From assembly GCA_021323695.1 (NCBI GenBank), contig JAJPKN010000022.1:1-64000 (forward strand): DNA of 64,000 bases, written 5' to 3'. Below are positions 52,141 to 59,708 of this stretch, piece by piece. The notes under the pieces are model-generated. The model was not told the DNA's origin and did no database searches. It saw only the letters and a program-made list of their open reading frames with translations. Position numbers and translations under genes: made by a program. The stretch's first letter is position 1. Every line of letters begins with the position of its first letter. The stretch is from Actinomycetota bacterium. Lineage in GTDB: Bacteria > Actinomycetota > Acidimicrobiia > Acidimicrobiales > Palsa-688.

Positions 52141-53166
52141 ATGCCCAAGGCCAAGCAGAAGGCCCCTGACCGGGCTCAGGAGGCCGAGGTTGTGCCCCCT
52201 CAAGGCAACGGGTCGTCCTCCCGGCGCCGGCTCGCCAGCGCGGCCGCGGGGAAGCCGGTGATGGGCGCGGCCTTGGTTGCCACGCGCTCACCCGCTCGCG
52301 CCAAGCCGGCTGAAGCCACGCGCCAGGAGCCAGCCCGCAGCAAACAGCCCTCAGCCCCGCCGAAGCCGCCCAAAGCGCCGAAGGTGACTGCCCCGTCCAA
52401 GGTGGCGGCCCCCTCGAAGGTGGCGGCCCCCTCCAAGGTGACGACCCCCTCCAAGGTGGCGGCCCCCTCCAAGGTGGCAGGCCCGTCCAAGGTGGCAGGA
52501 GCAACGAAGGCCGTCACAGCCCCGTCGAAGGTGCCTAAGGCGCAGTCGGGAGCTCCGGCCGCCGCGTCCCCAGTGACGGGAGCCGCACCGTCGAAGGCGG
52601 CGACGGCCCGGAGGGGGCCGGAAGCCACTGCGGTAACGAAGCCCCAGCCTAAGGGCCCTCAGCCCAAGGGGCCCCAGGGGGCCAACGCTGCGAGCGAGCC
52701 GGCACCATCCAAGGCCCCGGAGGCAAAGCCCCGTTCCAGGCGGGCCAGCGGCCCTGGGCCGGTTCGCGGGCGTGGCCCCGAGGAGGCCAGTGAGCAGGCC
52801 TCCTTTTTGGCCCGCCAGCGGGAGCTGCTCTTGGCCGAGCGCAACAATTACATGCGCCAAGCCGAGGAGCTGAAGGCTCAGGCGGAAGCCTTGGCTTTGG
52901 AGCATGAGCCCGGGGACGTCCAGTTCGACGAAGAAGGGGGCGAGGGGGGCACGGTGAGCGTGGACCGCGAGATCGACCTGCACCTGTCCGCTCAGGCGCG
53001 TGCTGCGATCGAAGAGATCGATGCCGCTCTGGCCAAGATCGCAGACGGCACCTATGGGGTGTGCGAGAACTGCGGCGAGCCGATCCCGGTGGCCCGGCTG
53101 GAGGCCTTGCCCCACGCCCGGCTGTGCGTGTCTTGCAAGAGCGGAGGGCTGACGGCGCGGCGCTGA
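52141..53166 (+). CDS. TraR/DksA zinc-finger protein with Lys/Ala/Pro repeat domain
   Basis: 341 residues. The C-terminal 120 residues form a TraR/DksA-type helical hairpin and zinc finger: ERNNYMRQAEELKAQAEALA, then IADGTYGVCENCGEPIPVARLEALPHARLCVSC with Cys-x2-Cys and Cys-x2-Cys. Relatives bind in the RNA polymerase secondary channel. The first 220 residues are disordered and basic, with six APSKVA-type repeats from an 18-bp tandem array (52381-52488), resembling histone-H1-like tails of nucleoid proteins. Acidic residues needed by DksA at the hairpin tip are not clearly present. lspA starts inside its stop (TGATG). Confidence 0.85.
   Translation: MPKAKQKAPDRAQEAEVVPPQGNGSSSRRRLASAAAGKPVMGAALVATRSPARAKPAEATRQEPARSKQPSAPPKPPKAPKVTAPSKVAAPSKVAAPSKVTTPSKVAAPSKVAGPSKVAGATKAVTAPSKVPKAQSGAPAAASPVTGAAPSKAATARRGPEATAVTKPQPKGPQPKGPQGANAASEPAPSKAPEAKPRSRRASGPGPVRGRGPEEASEQASFLARQRELLLAERNNYMRQAEELKAQAEALALEHEPGDVQFDEEGGEGGTVSVDREIDLHLSAQARAAIEEIDAALAKIADGTYGVCENCGEPIPVARLEALPHARLCVSCKSGGLTARR
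52381..52488 (+). repeat. 18-bp tandem array in the TraR/DksA-like gene
   Basis: Six units related to AAGGTGGCGGCCCCCTCC with few substitutions, in frame, encoding K-V-[A/T]-[A/T/G]-P-S. Confidence 0.85.
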
Positions 53167-53837
53167 TGAAGGTGCTGGGTGGGCTATCGGCCACCAGGAG
53201 CGGTGGAGCCGGCGGGCCCGGCCTCTCGGCCGGTCCTGCTCAGCCAGGCCAGCTGCGCGCCCAGCAGGGAGGACAGGCGCTGGCTGCCCTGTGGGGCCGC
53301 CACCAACGGGGCGCGCTCATGGTCGGCATTGCAACGGCGGTGATAGCTCTCGACCAGTGGAGCAAGGACTGGGCCCAGAGCTACCTGGGCCAGTTCCAAT
53401 GCGAGTGCCATCACGTGGCCGGCCCTCTGAGCTTCCAGCTGACCACCAACCGGGGAGCGGCCTTCAGCCTCGGCACTGGCGCTTTCCCCATAGTCCTGGC
53501 TGTGGCCGTGGGGTTGGCCGTGGCCGTGGTCGCTTACTCACGCCGTGCCGCGCGGGGCGGGGTCAGCTTGCCCGTGGCCATAGGGCTGGGGTTGTTGAGC
53601 GGGGGGGCGCTGTCCAACCTGGCAGACCGCTTCGTCCGCCACCACCACGGGGCGGTGGTCGACTTCATCCGGGCGGCCAGCTGGTGGCCCGTGTTCAACG
53701 TTGCCGACGCGGCTATCACGGTCGGGGCACTGGTGCTAGCGGCAACGCTGCTCCTGGCCAGCTCCAAGAGCCCCGGAGCCAAACCGCGCGGCCCGGAGGT
53801 GGAGGTTTCCTCCCCGGGCCGCCACGCCGGGCCCTGA
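53166..53837 (+). CDS. lspA: Lipoprotein signal peptidase
   Basis: 223 residues from the ATG at 53166. Four membrane helices. The family motifs are visible: ALDQWSKDWAQSYL, FQLTTNRGAAFSLG, GLLSGGALSNLADRF with the first catalytic Asp, and HHHGAVVDFIRAASWWPVFNVADAAITVG with the second. It cleaves prolipoprotein signal peptides after lipidation of the Cys. A 45-residue N-terminal extension is not conserved. The order dksA-like, lspA, rluD is common in actinobacteria. Confidence 0.95.
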   Translation: MKVLGGLSATRSGGAGGPGLSAGPAQPGQLRAQQGGQALAALWGRHQRGALMVGIATAVIALDQWSKDWAQSYLGQFQCECHHVAGPLSFQLTTNRGAAFSLGTGAFPIVLAVAVGLAVAVVAYSRRAARGGVSLPVAIGLGLLSGGALSNLADRFVRHHHGAVVDFIRAASWWPVFNVADAAITVGALVLAATLLLASSKSPGAKPRGPEVEVSSPGRHAGP

Positions 53838-53845
53838 GCGTCGCC

Positions 53846-55051
53846 GTGGAACTTCGCCTCACGGTGCCGCCAGCTCTCGATGGCGAGCGAGTGGACCGTG
53901 GTGTGGCCCTGCTCGCCGGCCTGAGCCGTTCCCAAGCCACCAGGTTGGTCGAGGACGGTTTCGTCCGCCTGGGTGGCCGGGTCACAACCACCAGGGGGCG
54001 GAGGCTACGCCGTGGTGAGCTTCTGGAGGCTGGCTTCCCGGCCGGGCATGGCCCTGGGACCGGAGCCCAGGCCTCCCCCTCACCGGAGGAAGGTGCTCAG
54101 CTCGGTGCCGGTTGCATAGTCTTCGCCGACCAGGACGTGATCGTGGTGGACAAGCCCGCTGGCCTCGTGGTCCACCCTGGCGCCGGCAACCGGGAGGGGA
54201 CCCTGGTGCACCACCTCTTGTCGCTTTTCCCCGACATTGCCTCCGCCGGGCCAGGGGCAGACCGGCCTGGCATAGTCCACCGGCTGGACAAGGGCACCTC
54301 CGGGCTGCTGGTGGTTGCCCGCACCGAAGCTGCCCGGGAAGACCTGGCGGCTCAACTGGCTGCCCGCTCGGTGGAACGCCGCTACCTGGCCGTCACCTAC
54401 GGCTGGCTCGAGGCGGACGAGGGCGTGGTGGAAGCGCCGGTAGGGCGTTCGCACCCCTGGAGGGCCAAGATGGCGGTGGTGGAGGGTGGCCGGCCGGCCC
54501 GCACTCGCTACCGGGCCCTGTCCCGCGCCGACCGCCTCCTGCCGGCCAGCCTGGTGACCTGCCAGCTGGAGACCGGGCGGACCCACCAGGTCCGTGTCCA
54601 CCTGGCGGCCATTGGGCACCCCCTGCTGGCTGACGAGCGGTACGCGAACAGCGGGTTGCTACGGACGTCCCAGGAGTTGCTGCCCGAGCTGAAGCGTCCC
54701 TGGCTGCATGCGGCACAGCTGGGTTTCGTCCACCCCACGACGAGGCAGCCGGTGGCCTTCAGCTCTCCTCTCCCGGCGGACTTGGCTCAGAGCCTTGAGC
54801 AGCTGGGCCTCGAGCTGCCCGCGGGCCACGCCACCTATGCCCCCGGGAGCCCAGCGCTGCCCCCTCAGGCCAACGCGGGCCGCGCCAGCTCGGGCCCCGC
54901 CAGCTCGGGCCCCGCCAGCTCGGGCCCCGCCAGCTCGGGCCCCGCCAGCTCGGGCCCCGCCAGCTCGGGCCCCGCCAGCTCGGGCCCCGTCAGCTCGCCG
55001 TCCGCCACCTCCTCGCCGCGCACCCGGCGCACCAGCTCTGCCAGTGTGTAG
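53846..55051 (+). CDS. rluD: Pseudouridine synthase, RluA/RluD family
   Basis: 401 residues from a GTG 8 bp after the lspA stop. An S4 RNA-binding domain (about 15-60, ERVDRGVALLAGLSRSQATRLVEDGFV) precedes the catalytic domain with VVDKPAGLVVHPG and the catalytic Asp in VHRLDKGTSGLLVVART; later GRTHQVRVHLAAIGHPLLADERY. It converts uridines of 23S rRNA to pseudouridine. The C-terminal 55 residues are not conserved and contain seven perfect ASSGP units; this tail lies in a region also translated by the convergent Rrf2 gene. Confidence 0.93.
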   Translation: MELRLTVPPALDGERVDRGVALLAGLSRSQATRLVEDGFVRLGGRVTTTRGRRLRRGELLEAGFPAGHGPGTGAQASPSPEEGAQLGAGCIVFADQDVIVVDKPAGLVVHPGAGNREGTLVHHLLSLFPDIASAGPGADRPGIVHRLDKGTSGLLVVARTEAAREDLAAQLAARSVERRYLAVTYGWLEADEGVVEAPVGRSHPWRAKMAVVEGGRPARTRYRALSRADRLLPASLVTCQLETGRTHQVRVHLAAIGHPLLADERYANSGLLRTSQELLPELKRPWLHAAQLGFVHPTTRQPVAFSSPLPADLAQSLEQLGLELPAGHATYAPGSPALPPQANAGRASSGPASSGPASSGPASSGPASSGPASSGPASSGPVSSPSATSSPRTRRTSSASV

Positions 55052-55428
55052 GAGTCCAGGTGAGCCCGCATGTGCTCGCTCACGGCGGCCCAGATGGTGA
55101 GCAGCACGCACTGGCCCTCGTGGTCACAGGCCCCACCGACGTGCGGTTCGCCGAAGTCACCGACAACTATAGGCCCGTCCACCGCGGCCACGATCTGGCC
55201 CAGGGTGAGCTTTTCGGGAGGGCGGGCCAAGACGTAACCTCCCCCCACGCCCCGCTTGGAACGGACCAGGCCCGCTCCCTTGAGGGCGAGCAGGATCTGT
55301 TCCAGGTATGGCTGGGGCAGCCCGGTCCGCTCGGCGATGTCGCGGACAGACGTGGGTTGGTCGCCCCCGTGCAGGGCCAAGGACAGCAGTGCCCTAGACG
55401 CGTAGTCACCGCGGGTAGACACCCTCAC
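54865..55428 (-). CDS. Rrf2-family transcriptional regulator
   Basis: 187 residues from a GTG at 55428. Winged-helix domain MRVSTRGDYASRALLSLALH, SVRDIAERTGLPQPYLEQIL and LVRSKRGVGGGYVLARPPEKL. The cofactor region is GGACDHEGQCVLLTIWAAV with only two cysteines six positions apart (C-x5-C), not the three of IscR or NsrR. A two-Cys [2Fe-2S] site completed by N-terminal residues is known for RsrR; here residue 8 is Asp, but there is no His at 12. The last 40 residues are repeats (AGPEL)n that overlap rluD by 187 bp. Target genes unknown; it is divergent from the phosphodiesterase. Confidence 0.88.
   Translation of the reverse strand: MRVSTRGDYASRALLSLALHGGDQPTSVRDIAERTGLPQPYLEQILLALKGAGLVRSKRGVGGGYVLARPPEKLTLGQIVAAVDGPIVVGDFGEPHVGGACDHEGQCVLLTIWAAVSEHMRAHLDSYTLAELVRRVRGEEVADGELTGPELAGPELAGPELAGPELAGPELAGPELAGPELARPALA
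54884..54988. repeat. 15-bp minisatellite, seven perfect units
   Basis: GCCAGCTCGGGCCCC repeated seven times without mismatch, plus a degenerate eighth. It is read as (A-S-S-G-P)n in rluD on the plus strand and as (A-G-P-E-L)n in the Rrf2 gene on the minus strand. Confidence 0.95.
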
Positions 55429-55436
55429 GTTGTCCT

Positions 55437-55442
55437 ATCGTA
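55437..55442 (-). promoter_or_regulatory. Candidate -10 hexamer of the Rrf2 gene
   Basis: TACGAT on the minus strand, 8 nt before the GTG, with AGGA between them. A TAGGGT at 55655-55660, 8 nt before the divergent phosphodiesterase GTG, is a similar candidate. The 240-bp gap between the two genes shows nothing else. Confidence 0.35.
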
Positions 55443-55668
55443 CTCTGGTGGCGGTCTCGCCCTGCGGCTGGGGCCGCGGCCGCGGGGGTGCGCCGGCGGG
55501 GCCAGGGCGGGTATGGCGAAGGCTCGGTGGCGAACGGCTCGGTGGCGCCACCGTGTTGCCGGCTGGATGTGCCGGCAGAGGGACCGCCGGGCGGCTTGTC
55601 GGCTGGGCTGTGGGTGGAGCTGCCGGGCTGCTTTGCCGGCCGGACCGGGGCCGCTAGGGTCGGCAACC

Positions 55669-56814
55669 GTGGGGGCCAGTGCCAACCAGCTGGAGGCGTT
55701 GCCAGAGGGCCTGGTCATGCCTGATTACGACGGGGCCTGCCTGAGCTCGCTCGTCCCCGGGCTGCTTGGTGCCCCGGGGCAGCGCCCATCGTGGTTGCCC
55801 GGTGAGCTGCCCGACGCCCGCCAGGTGGTACTGCTCGTGCTCGACGGCCTGGGCTGGTCCCAGTTGGAGCAGCGGGGGGACCTGGCTCCGACCATGATGG
55901 GCATGGCGAGGCGTGCCATCTGTTCGGTGGCACCGACGACCACCGCGACCGTCCTTTGTTCGATCACGCTGGGAATGGCCCCGGCGTACCACGGGATCAT
56001 CGGCTACAAGTTCGTGGTGCCGGGGCCGAGCGGCCCGGAAGTCCTGAACGTCTTGCGCTGGCGCACTGACTCGGGTGACGCTCGGTCGCTGGTCCCCCCC
56101 AGGGTGGCCCAGCCCCAGGTGGCGTTCGGCGGCCGGCCTGTCCCGGTGGTCTCGCGCACCGAGCTCGCCGGCAGTGGCTTCAGCGAGGCGCACCAATGGG
56201 GCGCCCGGGAGGTGCCGTGGCCGGCACCGTCGAGCATCTGCCCTCTGGTCCGGCGCCTGCTCCTCGAAGGCGAGAGCTTCGTGTACGCCTACTACGACGG
56301 GATCGACAAGGTGGCCCACGCGGCCGGCCTAGGAGAGCTCTACGACGCCGAGCTGCAGTTCGTCGACCAGCTGGTTGCGGGGCTCATCTCCGTGCTCCCA
56401 CCGGGTGCCTGCCTGGCTGTGACCGCGGACCACGGCCAGGTGGAGGTGGGAAAGGGGGCCCAGGCAGTGCGCCCCGAGGTGGCGTCCCGGGCCTTGATGT
56501 TCAGCGGGGAAGGGCGTTTCCGTTGGCTGCACGCGCCCCGAGGTGAGTCGGCTGCCCTGCTGGAGGCCGCCCGCCGTCACTACGGCGAAGAGGCCTGGGT
56601 GGCCACGAGGGACGAGGTTGTGGCCGCCGGCACCTTCGGCGGGCCCTTGCGCCCGGACCACCTCGCCCGCCTCGGAGACGTAGCCCTCGTACCCCTTGGG
56701 CCCCAGGCGTACCTGGACCCCGGTGACTCCGGGGAGGCAAAGCTGGTCAGCCGCCACGGCGGGTTGTCGGCGGACGAGGTGTGGGTGCCCTTGCTGGCCG
56801 CTGGTCCCGGCTGA
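55669..56814 (+). CDS. Alkaline phosphatase-superfamily phosphodiesterase
   Basis: 381 residues from the GTG at 55669. Core motifs of the type I phosphodiesterase/nucleotide pyrophosphatase fold: VVLLVLDGLGW (metal-binding Asp), APTTTATVLCSITLG with the nucleophile Thr, YAYYDGIDKVAHAAG, VTADHGQVEV, and LVSRHGG. No signal peptide or membrane helix is visible. The family hydrolyses phosphodiesters or nucleotides; the substrate is not predictable. Confidence 0.88.
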   Translation: MGASANQLEALPEGLVMPDYDGACLSSLVPGLLGAPGQRPSWLPGELPDARQVVLLVLDGLGWSQLEQRGDLAPTMMGMARRAICSVAPTTTATVLCSITLGMAPAYHGIIGYKFVVPGPSGPEVLNVLRWRTDSGDARSLVPPRVAQPQVAFGGRPVPVVSRTELAGSGFSEAHQWGAREVPWPAPSSICPLVRRLLLEGESFVYAYYDGIDKVAHAAGLGELYDAELQFVDQLVAGLISVLPPGACLAVTADHGQVEVGKGAQAVRPEVASRALMFSGEGRFRWLHAPRGESAALLEAARRHYGEEAWVATRDEVVAAGTFGGPLRPDHLARLGDVALVPLGPQAYLDPGDSGEAKLVSRHGGLSADEVWVPLLAAGPG

Positions 56815-57028
56815 ACGGCTGGACCGCAGGGGCCCGGCCACGGCCTGGCCACGGGCCGCTCGGCCAGAGTGGGTCGCTCGGCCCGGTCGCGGGCCCACCT
56901 CGGTCGCTGGCCAGCTCCGAGCCCACATCCGGGAATGGGCAACGCGAAGAGCGTCTGTCCACGCTCATGGGGCCACGATGAGTGGTCTTAGGTGCCCGGG
57001 ACGGCCGCCTGGGGTACCAGTGGGGAGC

Positions 57029-57116
57029 TTCTTTGCCCTGGTTGTGGGTTCTCTGTCGCGAAGATCGCTACAAGCAGCAAGAAGCGGGACAGAGAACTGC
57101 AGACCAGGGCAAAGAA
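57029..57116. repeat. Long imperfect palindrome, copy 2 of a dispersed element
   Basis: Outer arms of 14 bp (TTCTTTGCCCTGGT at 57029-57042, complement at 57103-57116), a symmetric 5/5-nt internal loop, and inner arms of 10 bp (GTTCTCTGTC at 57048-57057, complement at 57088-57097). A small GCGA/TCGC hairpin lies in the central loop. It shares sequence and architecture with the element at 192-281. It lies in the 466-bp gap after the phosphodiesterase, which has no supported gene. Confidence 0.7.
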
Positions 57117-57120
57117 CGGC

Positions 57121-57190
57121 CCAGGTACGAGGTGCCAGGTATGAGGTGCCAGGTACGAGGTGCCAGGTACGAGGTGCCAGGTACGAGGTG
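57121..57190. repeat. 14-bp tandem repeat, five units
   Basis: CCAGGTACGAGGTG repeated five times with one substitution, starting 5 bp after the palindromic element. Spacer-less, so not a CRISPR array. Confidence 0.9.
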
Positions 57191-57280
57191 CCAGGTGGCG
57201 CGCCTCGTGCGCTCATTGGCTACCCGCGGCCGATCGCGGCCAGTCGTGGGCAGCCGCAGGGGCGGTGGCTGGCCCGCCCG

Positions 57281-57763
57281 CTAACGCTGCCCCCCGCTGG
57301 CCGGTTCGGTCTGCTGTGCGTTGCTGACCTGCACGAACGCCAGCCTCACCTGCGACAGCCCTTCCTTCAGGGCCCGCTCGGCTTCGCCTAGGCGACCGGA
57401 AAGGCCCTCGACCAGGCAGGCCAGGGCGTCGATGGCCAGCCGGGCGCTGGGAAGCTGCGGTGGCTTTTGGGACAGGTGCAGGGCGGCGAGCTCCCACAAG
57501 CCGACGGCGTGGTTGGCCACGACCACCTCGACCGGTGTGCGGGCCAGTTCTTCTCGCAGGGCTTTGAGCTCGGCCTCCGCCTGGTCCATCTCCTCCGGGG
57601 AGAGCCGCCGGCCGGGCTCTGGCCCCTCGCTGGGACGCTGCTCCTGGCTGGTCGGCCCACGCGGTTGGCCACCGGCAACTGCGCCCTTGCCTGGCGGTGG
57701 CGTGCCGCTCGATGGGGCGGGTGGGACCCTATGTTCTCCGCTTGGCGTCCAAAGCGTGCTCAC
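57281..57763 (-). CDS. DUF1844-family protein
   Basis: 160 residues from a GTG at 57763 with no ribosome site; TAGAGT lies exactly 6 nt upstream on the minus strand, as expected for a leaderless transcript. The first half is Pro/Glu-rich. The second half (VVVANHAVGLWELAALHLSQ through ARLAIDALACLVEGLSGRLGEAE) is the conserved helical DUF1844 domain. Function unknown. Relatives are often encoded near infC, as here, where the two genes are divergent. Confidence 0.85.
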   Translation of the reverse strand: MSTLWTPSGEHRVPPAPSSGTPPPGKGAVAGGQPRGPTSQEQRPSEGPEPGRRLSPEEMDQAEAELKALREELARTPVEVVVANHAVGLWELAALHLSQKPPQLPSARLAIDALACLVEGLSGRLGEAERALKEGLSQVRLAFVQVSNAQQTEPASGGQR

Positions 57764-57769
57764 TGCGCT

Positions 57770-57775
57770 ACTCTA
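57770..57775 (-). promoter_or_regulatory. -10 hexamer of the DUF1844 gene
   Basis: TAGAGT read on the minus strand, 6 nt before the GTG. Confidence 0.5.
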
Positions 57776-57801
57776 TGGTGAAAATGACAAGAGCAACCCC
57801 G

Positions 57802-57815
57802 GGGGCAGCTGCCCC
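57802..57815. promoter_or_regulatory. Palindrome in the infC leader region
   Basis: GGGGCAGCTGCCCC is a perfect 14-bp palindrome in the 331-bp gap between DUF1844 and infC. A second near-palindrome, GCTAGGCCTTAGC, lies just upstream of the infC ribosome site. The infC leader of many bacteria is a regulatory target of L20; no pseudoknot could be verified here. Confidence 0.35.
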
Positions 57816-58080
57816 AGTCAGGCGTTAGTGCCTTGATCGGCAACTTGGGCACCAGTGGCAGGTAGTTCACGCTGGTGAGCAGGCAGTCGGCCGTACCCGG
57901 GCGAGTGCCGGTGCCGTTGCCCTCCAGTTGTGAGGCGCGCCAGGTCATGGTTGGCCGGCCGGCTGCTTTCGTCGCCTCCCTTCCTCGTGCCGGCGTCCGT
58001 CGTCGGCGCCTATGAGGACTCTCATGGCGCCCATCTGGGGCGTCAGCCCATCGCAGCCCAGCCTCAAGCTAGGCCTTAGC

Positions 58081-58086
58081 AAGGAG
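58081..58086 (+). promoter_or_regulatory. Ribosome site implying an AUA start for infC
   Basis: AAGGAG is 27 nt from the first ATG (58113) but 8 nt from the in-frame ATA at 58095. Non-standard start codons are the rule in infC and allow IF3 to limit its own translation. Confidence 0.55.
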
Positions 58087-58094
58087 ACCGTCGC

Positions 58095-58955
58095 ATAGCC
58101 ACTGCACCTGACATGAGCGACCATCGGGTCAACGAGCGCATACGCGCCCGCGAAGTCCGCTTGATCGACCCCGAAGGCAAGCAGCTAGGCATCAAGGCCC
58201 TTCCCGAAGCGCTGGCCGTGGCCCGCCAGCTGGACTTGGACCTGGTTGAGGTGGCCCCCGATGCCACGCCACCGGTCTGCCGGATCATGGACTACAACCG
58301 GTTCAGGTACGAAACGGCTCAGAAGGCCAAGGAGTCCAGGCGCAAGGCGACCAGTACGAGCATCAAGGAAATGAAGTACCGCCCCAAGATCGGGGCGGGC
58401 GACTTCCTCACCAAGACGCGCCAAGTGAGCCGGTTCTTGGAGGAAGGCCATAAAGTCAAGGTGACCATCATGTTCCGGGGCCGTGAAGTCAGCCATCCCG
58501 AGCTCGGCATGAAGATCCTGGAAGACCTGGCCAACCAGGTGTCGTCGGTGGCCAAGGTGGAGGCGGCCCCGAAGCTGGACGGGCGCAACATGGTCATGGT
58601 CTTGGCCCCTGACCGCCGTGCCCGGGCCAGCGCTGGTGCTGCAGCCCGGCGGGCTGCCCCCGCCAGTGCTGCGGCCGCCACGGTTGCTGCTGCGGCCGGC
58701 CCCGCTCCCGCCCCAGCCCCAGCTACCACCCCTGCCACCCCTACTGCCCCTACTGCCCCTACTGCCCCTACTGCCCCTACTGCCCCTGCCACTCCGGCAG
58801 CTTCTCCCGTGCCCGTGGCACTCGCCGGGTCAGGAGCCGCTGGAGCGCGCCAGGCCGTCACCGTGACAGGCCAAAACGACGGAGACGGCAAGTCCCCGCC
58901 CTCTCCCGGCAGCCGCCAGGCGAGCCGAGTGGCTGGTGGTGGCCCCACCAGGTAG
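58095..58955 (+). CDS. infC: Translation initiation factor IF-3
   Basis: 286 residues if started at the ATA at 58095 (well placed behind AAGGAG), or 280 from the ATG at 58113. N-domain [23 protein letters not shown] and [27 protein letters not shown]-domain [21 protein letters not shown] and a [13 protein letters not shown] end. It binds the 30S subunit and checks start-codon selection. After residue about 180 there is a non-conserved Ala/Pro/Thr-rich tail with P-T-A repeats from five 9-bp units (58741-58785). First gene of infC-rpmI-rplT. Confidence 0.95.
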   Translation: MATAPDMSDHRVNERIRAREVRLIDPEGKQLGIKALPEALAVARQLDLDLVEVAPDATPPVCRIMDYNRFRYETAQKAKESRRKATSTSIKEMKYRPKIGAGDFLTKTRQVSRFLEEGHKVKVTIMFRGREVSHPELGMKILEDLANQVSSVAKVEAAPKLDGRNMVMVLAPDRRARASAGAAARRAAPASAAAATVAAAAGPAPAPAPATTPATPTAPTAPTAPTAPTAPATPAASPVPVALAGSGAAGARQAVTVTGQNDGDGKSPPSPGSRQASRVAGGGPTR

Positions 58956-58964
58956 AGTTGGTCG

Positions 58965-59004
58965 CGGGCGGCCAGAGGACGGGACGGGCGGCCAGAGGAC
59001 GGGA
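58965..59004 (+). repeat. 20-bp tandem duplication before rpmI
   Basis: Two perfect 20-bp copies starting CGGGCGGCCAGAGGACGGGA (58965-58984, 58985-59004), ending in the ribosome-site region of rpmI. Confidence 0.85.
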
Positions 59005-59014
59005 GAGGGTTTGG

Positions 59015-59209
59015 ATGCCTAAGCAGAAGACAGACCGAGGCGCTGCCAAGCGCTTCAAGATCACTGGGACGGGGAGGCTCCGCCGCCGCCATGCCTTCCG
59101 TTCCCACCTCTTGGAGAAAAAGCCGTCCAGCCGTACCCGTCGGCTTGGGCGCCCCGCGGACGTCGCTCCTGCTGACGTACGGGGAGTTAGGCGGCTGCTC
59201 GGTACCTGA
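59015..59209 (+). CDS. rpmI: Ribosomal protein bL35
   Basis: 64 residues from the ATG at 59015 with GGGAGAGGG upstream. MPKQKTDRGAAKRFKITGTG and RLRRRHAFRSHLLEKK are typical of L35. Highly basic; part of the 50S subunit. Confidence 0.95.
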   Translation: MPKQKTDRGAAKRFKITGTGRLRRRHAFRSHLLEKKPSSRTRRLGRPADVAPADVRGVRRLLGT

Positions 59210-59317
59210 CCTGGTCACCTTAGGTGCCTGACCTGGTTGCCTGGTCCCCGGTACCTAATATTGGGGCAGAGCCGGCCGTCGGCACCTCTCACGGGCACCG
59301 GTTGGAAAGGAGATCAG

Positions 59318-59683
59318 ATGGCTCGTGTCAAGCGCGCCGTTCACAGCAAGAAGCACCGGCGTTCGGTACTGGATGCTGCCCGGGGTTACTACGGGAACAA
59401 GAGCCGCACCTACCGTGCCGCCCATGAGCAGGTCATGCACTCGTTGCAGTACGCGTTCAGGGACCGTCGGGCAAGGAAGGGCGAGTTCCGCCGGCTGTGG
59501 ATCCAGAGGGTGAACGCTGCTTGCCGAGCCAACGGGACCAGCTACAGCCGGTTCATGGCCGGGCTGGGCGCGGCGGGGGTCGAGCTGGACCGCAAGGTGC
59601 TGGCCGACTTGGCCGTCCGGGACGCGGCTGCTTTTGCCCACCTGGTCGAGGTTGCCCGGGGCCAGGAACGACAAGCCGGCTAG
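59318..59683 (+). CDS. rplT: Ribosomal protein bL20
   Basis: 121 residues from the ATG at 59318 with AAGGAG at 59307-59312. [62 protein letters not shown] and the C-terminal globular domain are typical. L20 assembles early on 23S rRNA and represses the infC-rpmI-rplT mRNA in several bacteria. Confidence 0.96.
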   Translation: MARVKRAVHSKKHRRSVLDAARGYYGNKSRTYRAAHEQVMHSLQYAFRDRRARKGEFRRLWIQRVNAACRANGTSYSRFMAGLGAAGVELDRKVLADLAVRDAAAFAHLVEVARGQERQAG

Positions 59684-59708
59684 CACCGGCCCCGCCCGGG
59701 CCTGAGCG

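Noticed and set aside
54884-57190. Tandem repeats at 54884 and 57121 as CRISPR arrays
   Set aside because: The units are 14-15 bp and directly adjacent with no spacers, and no cas genes are present.
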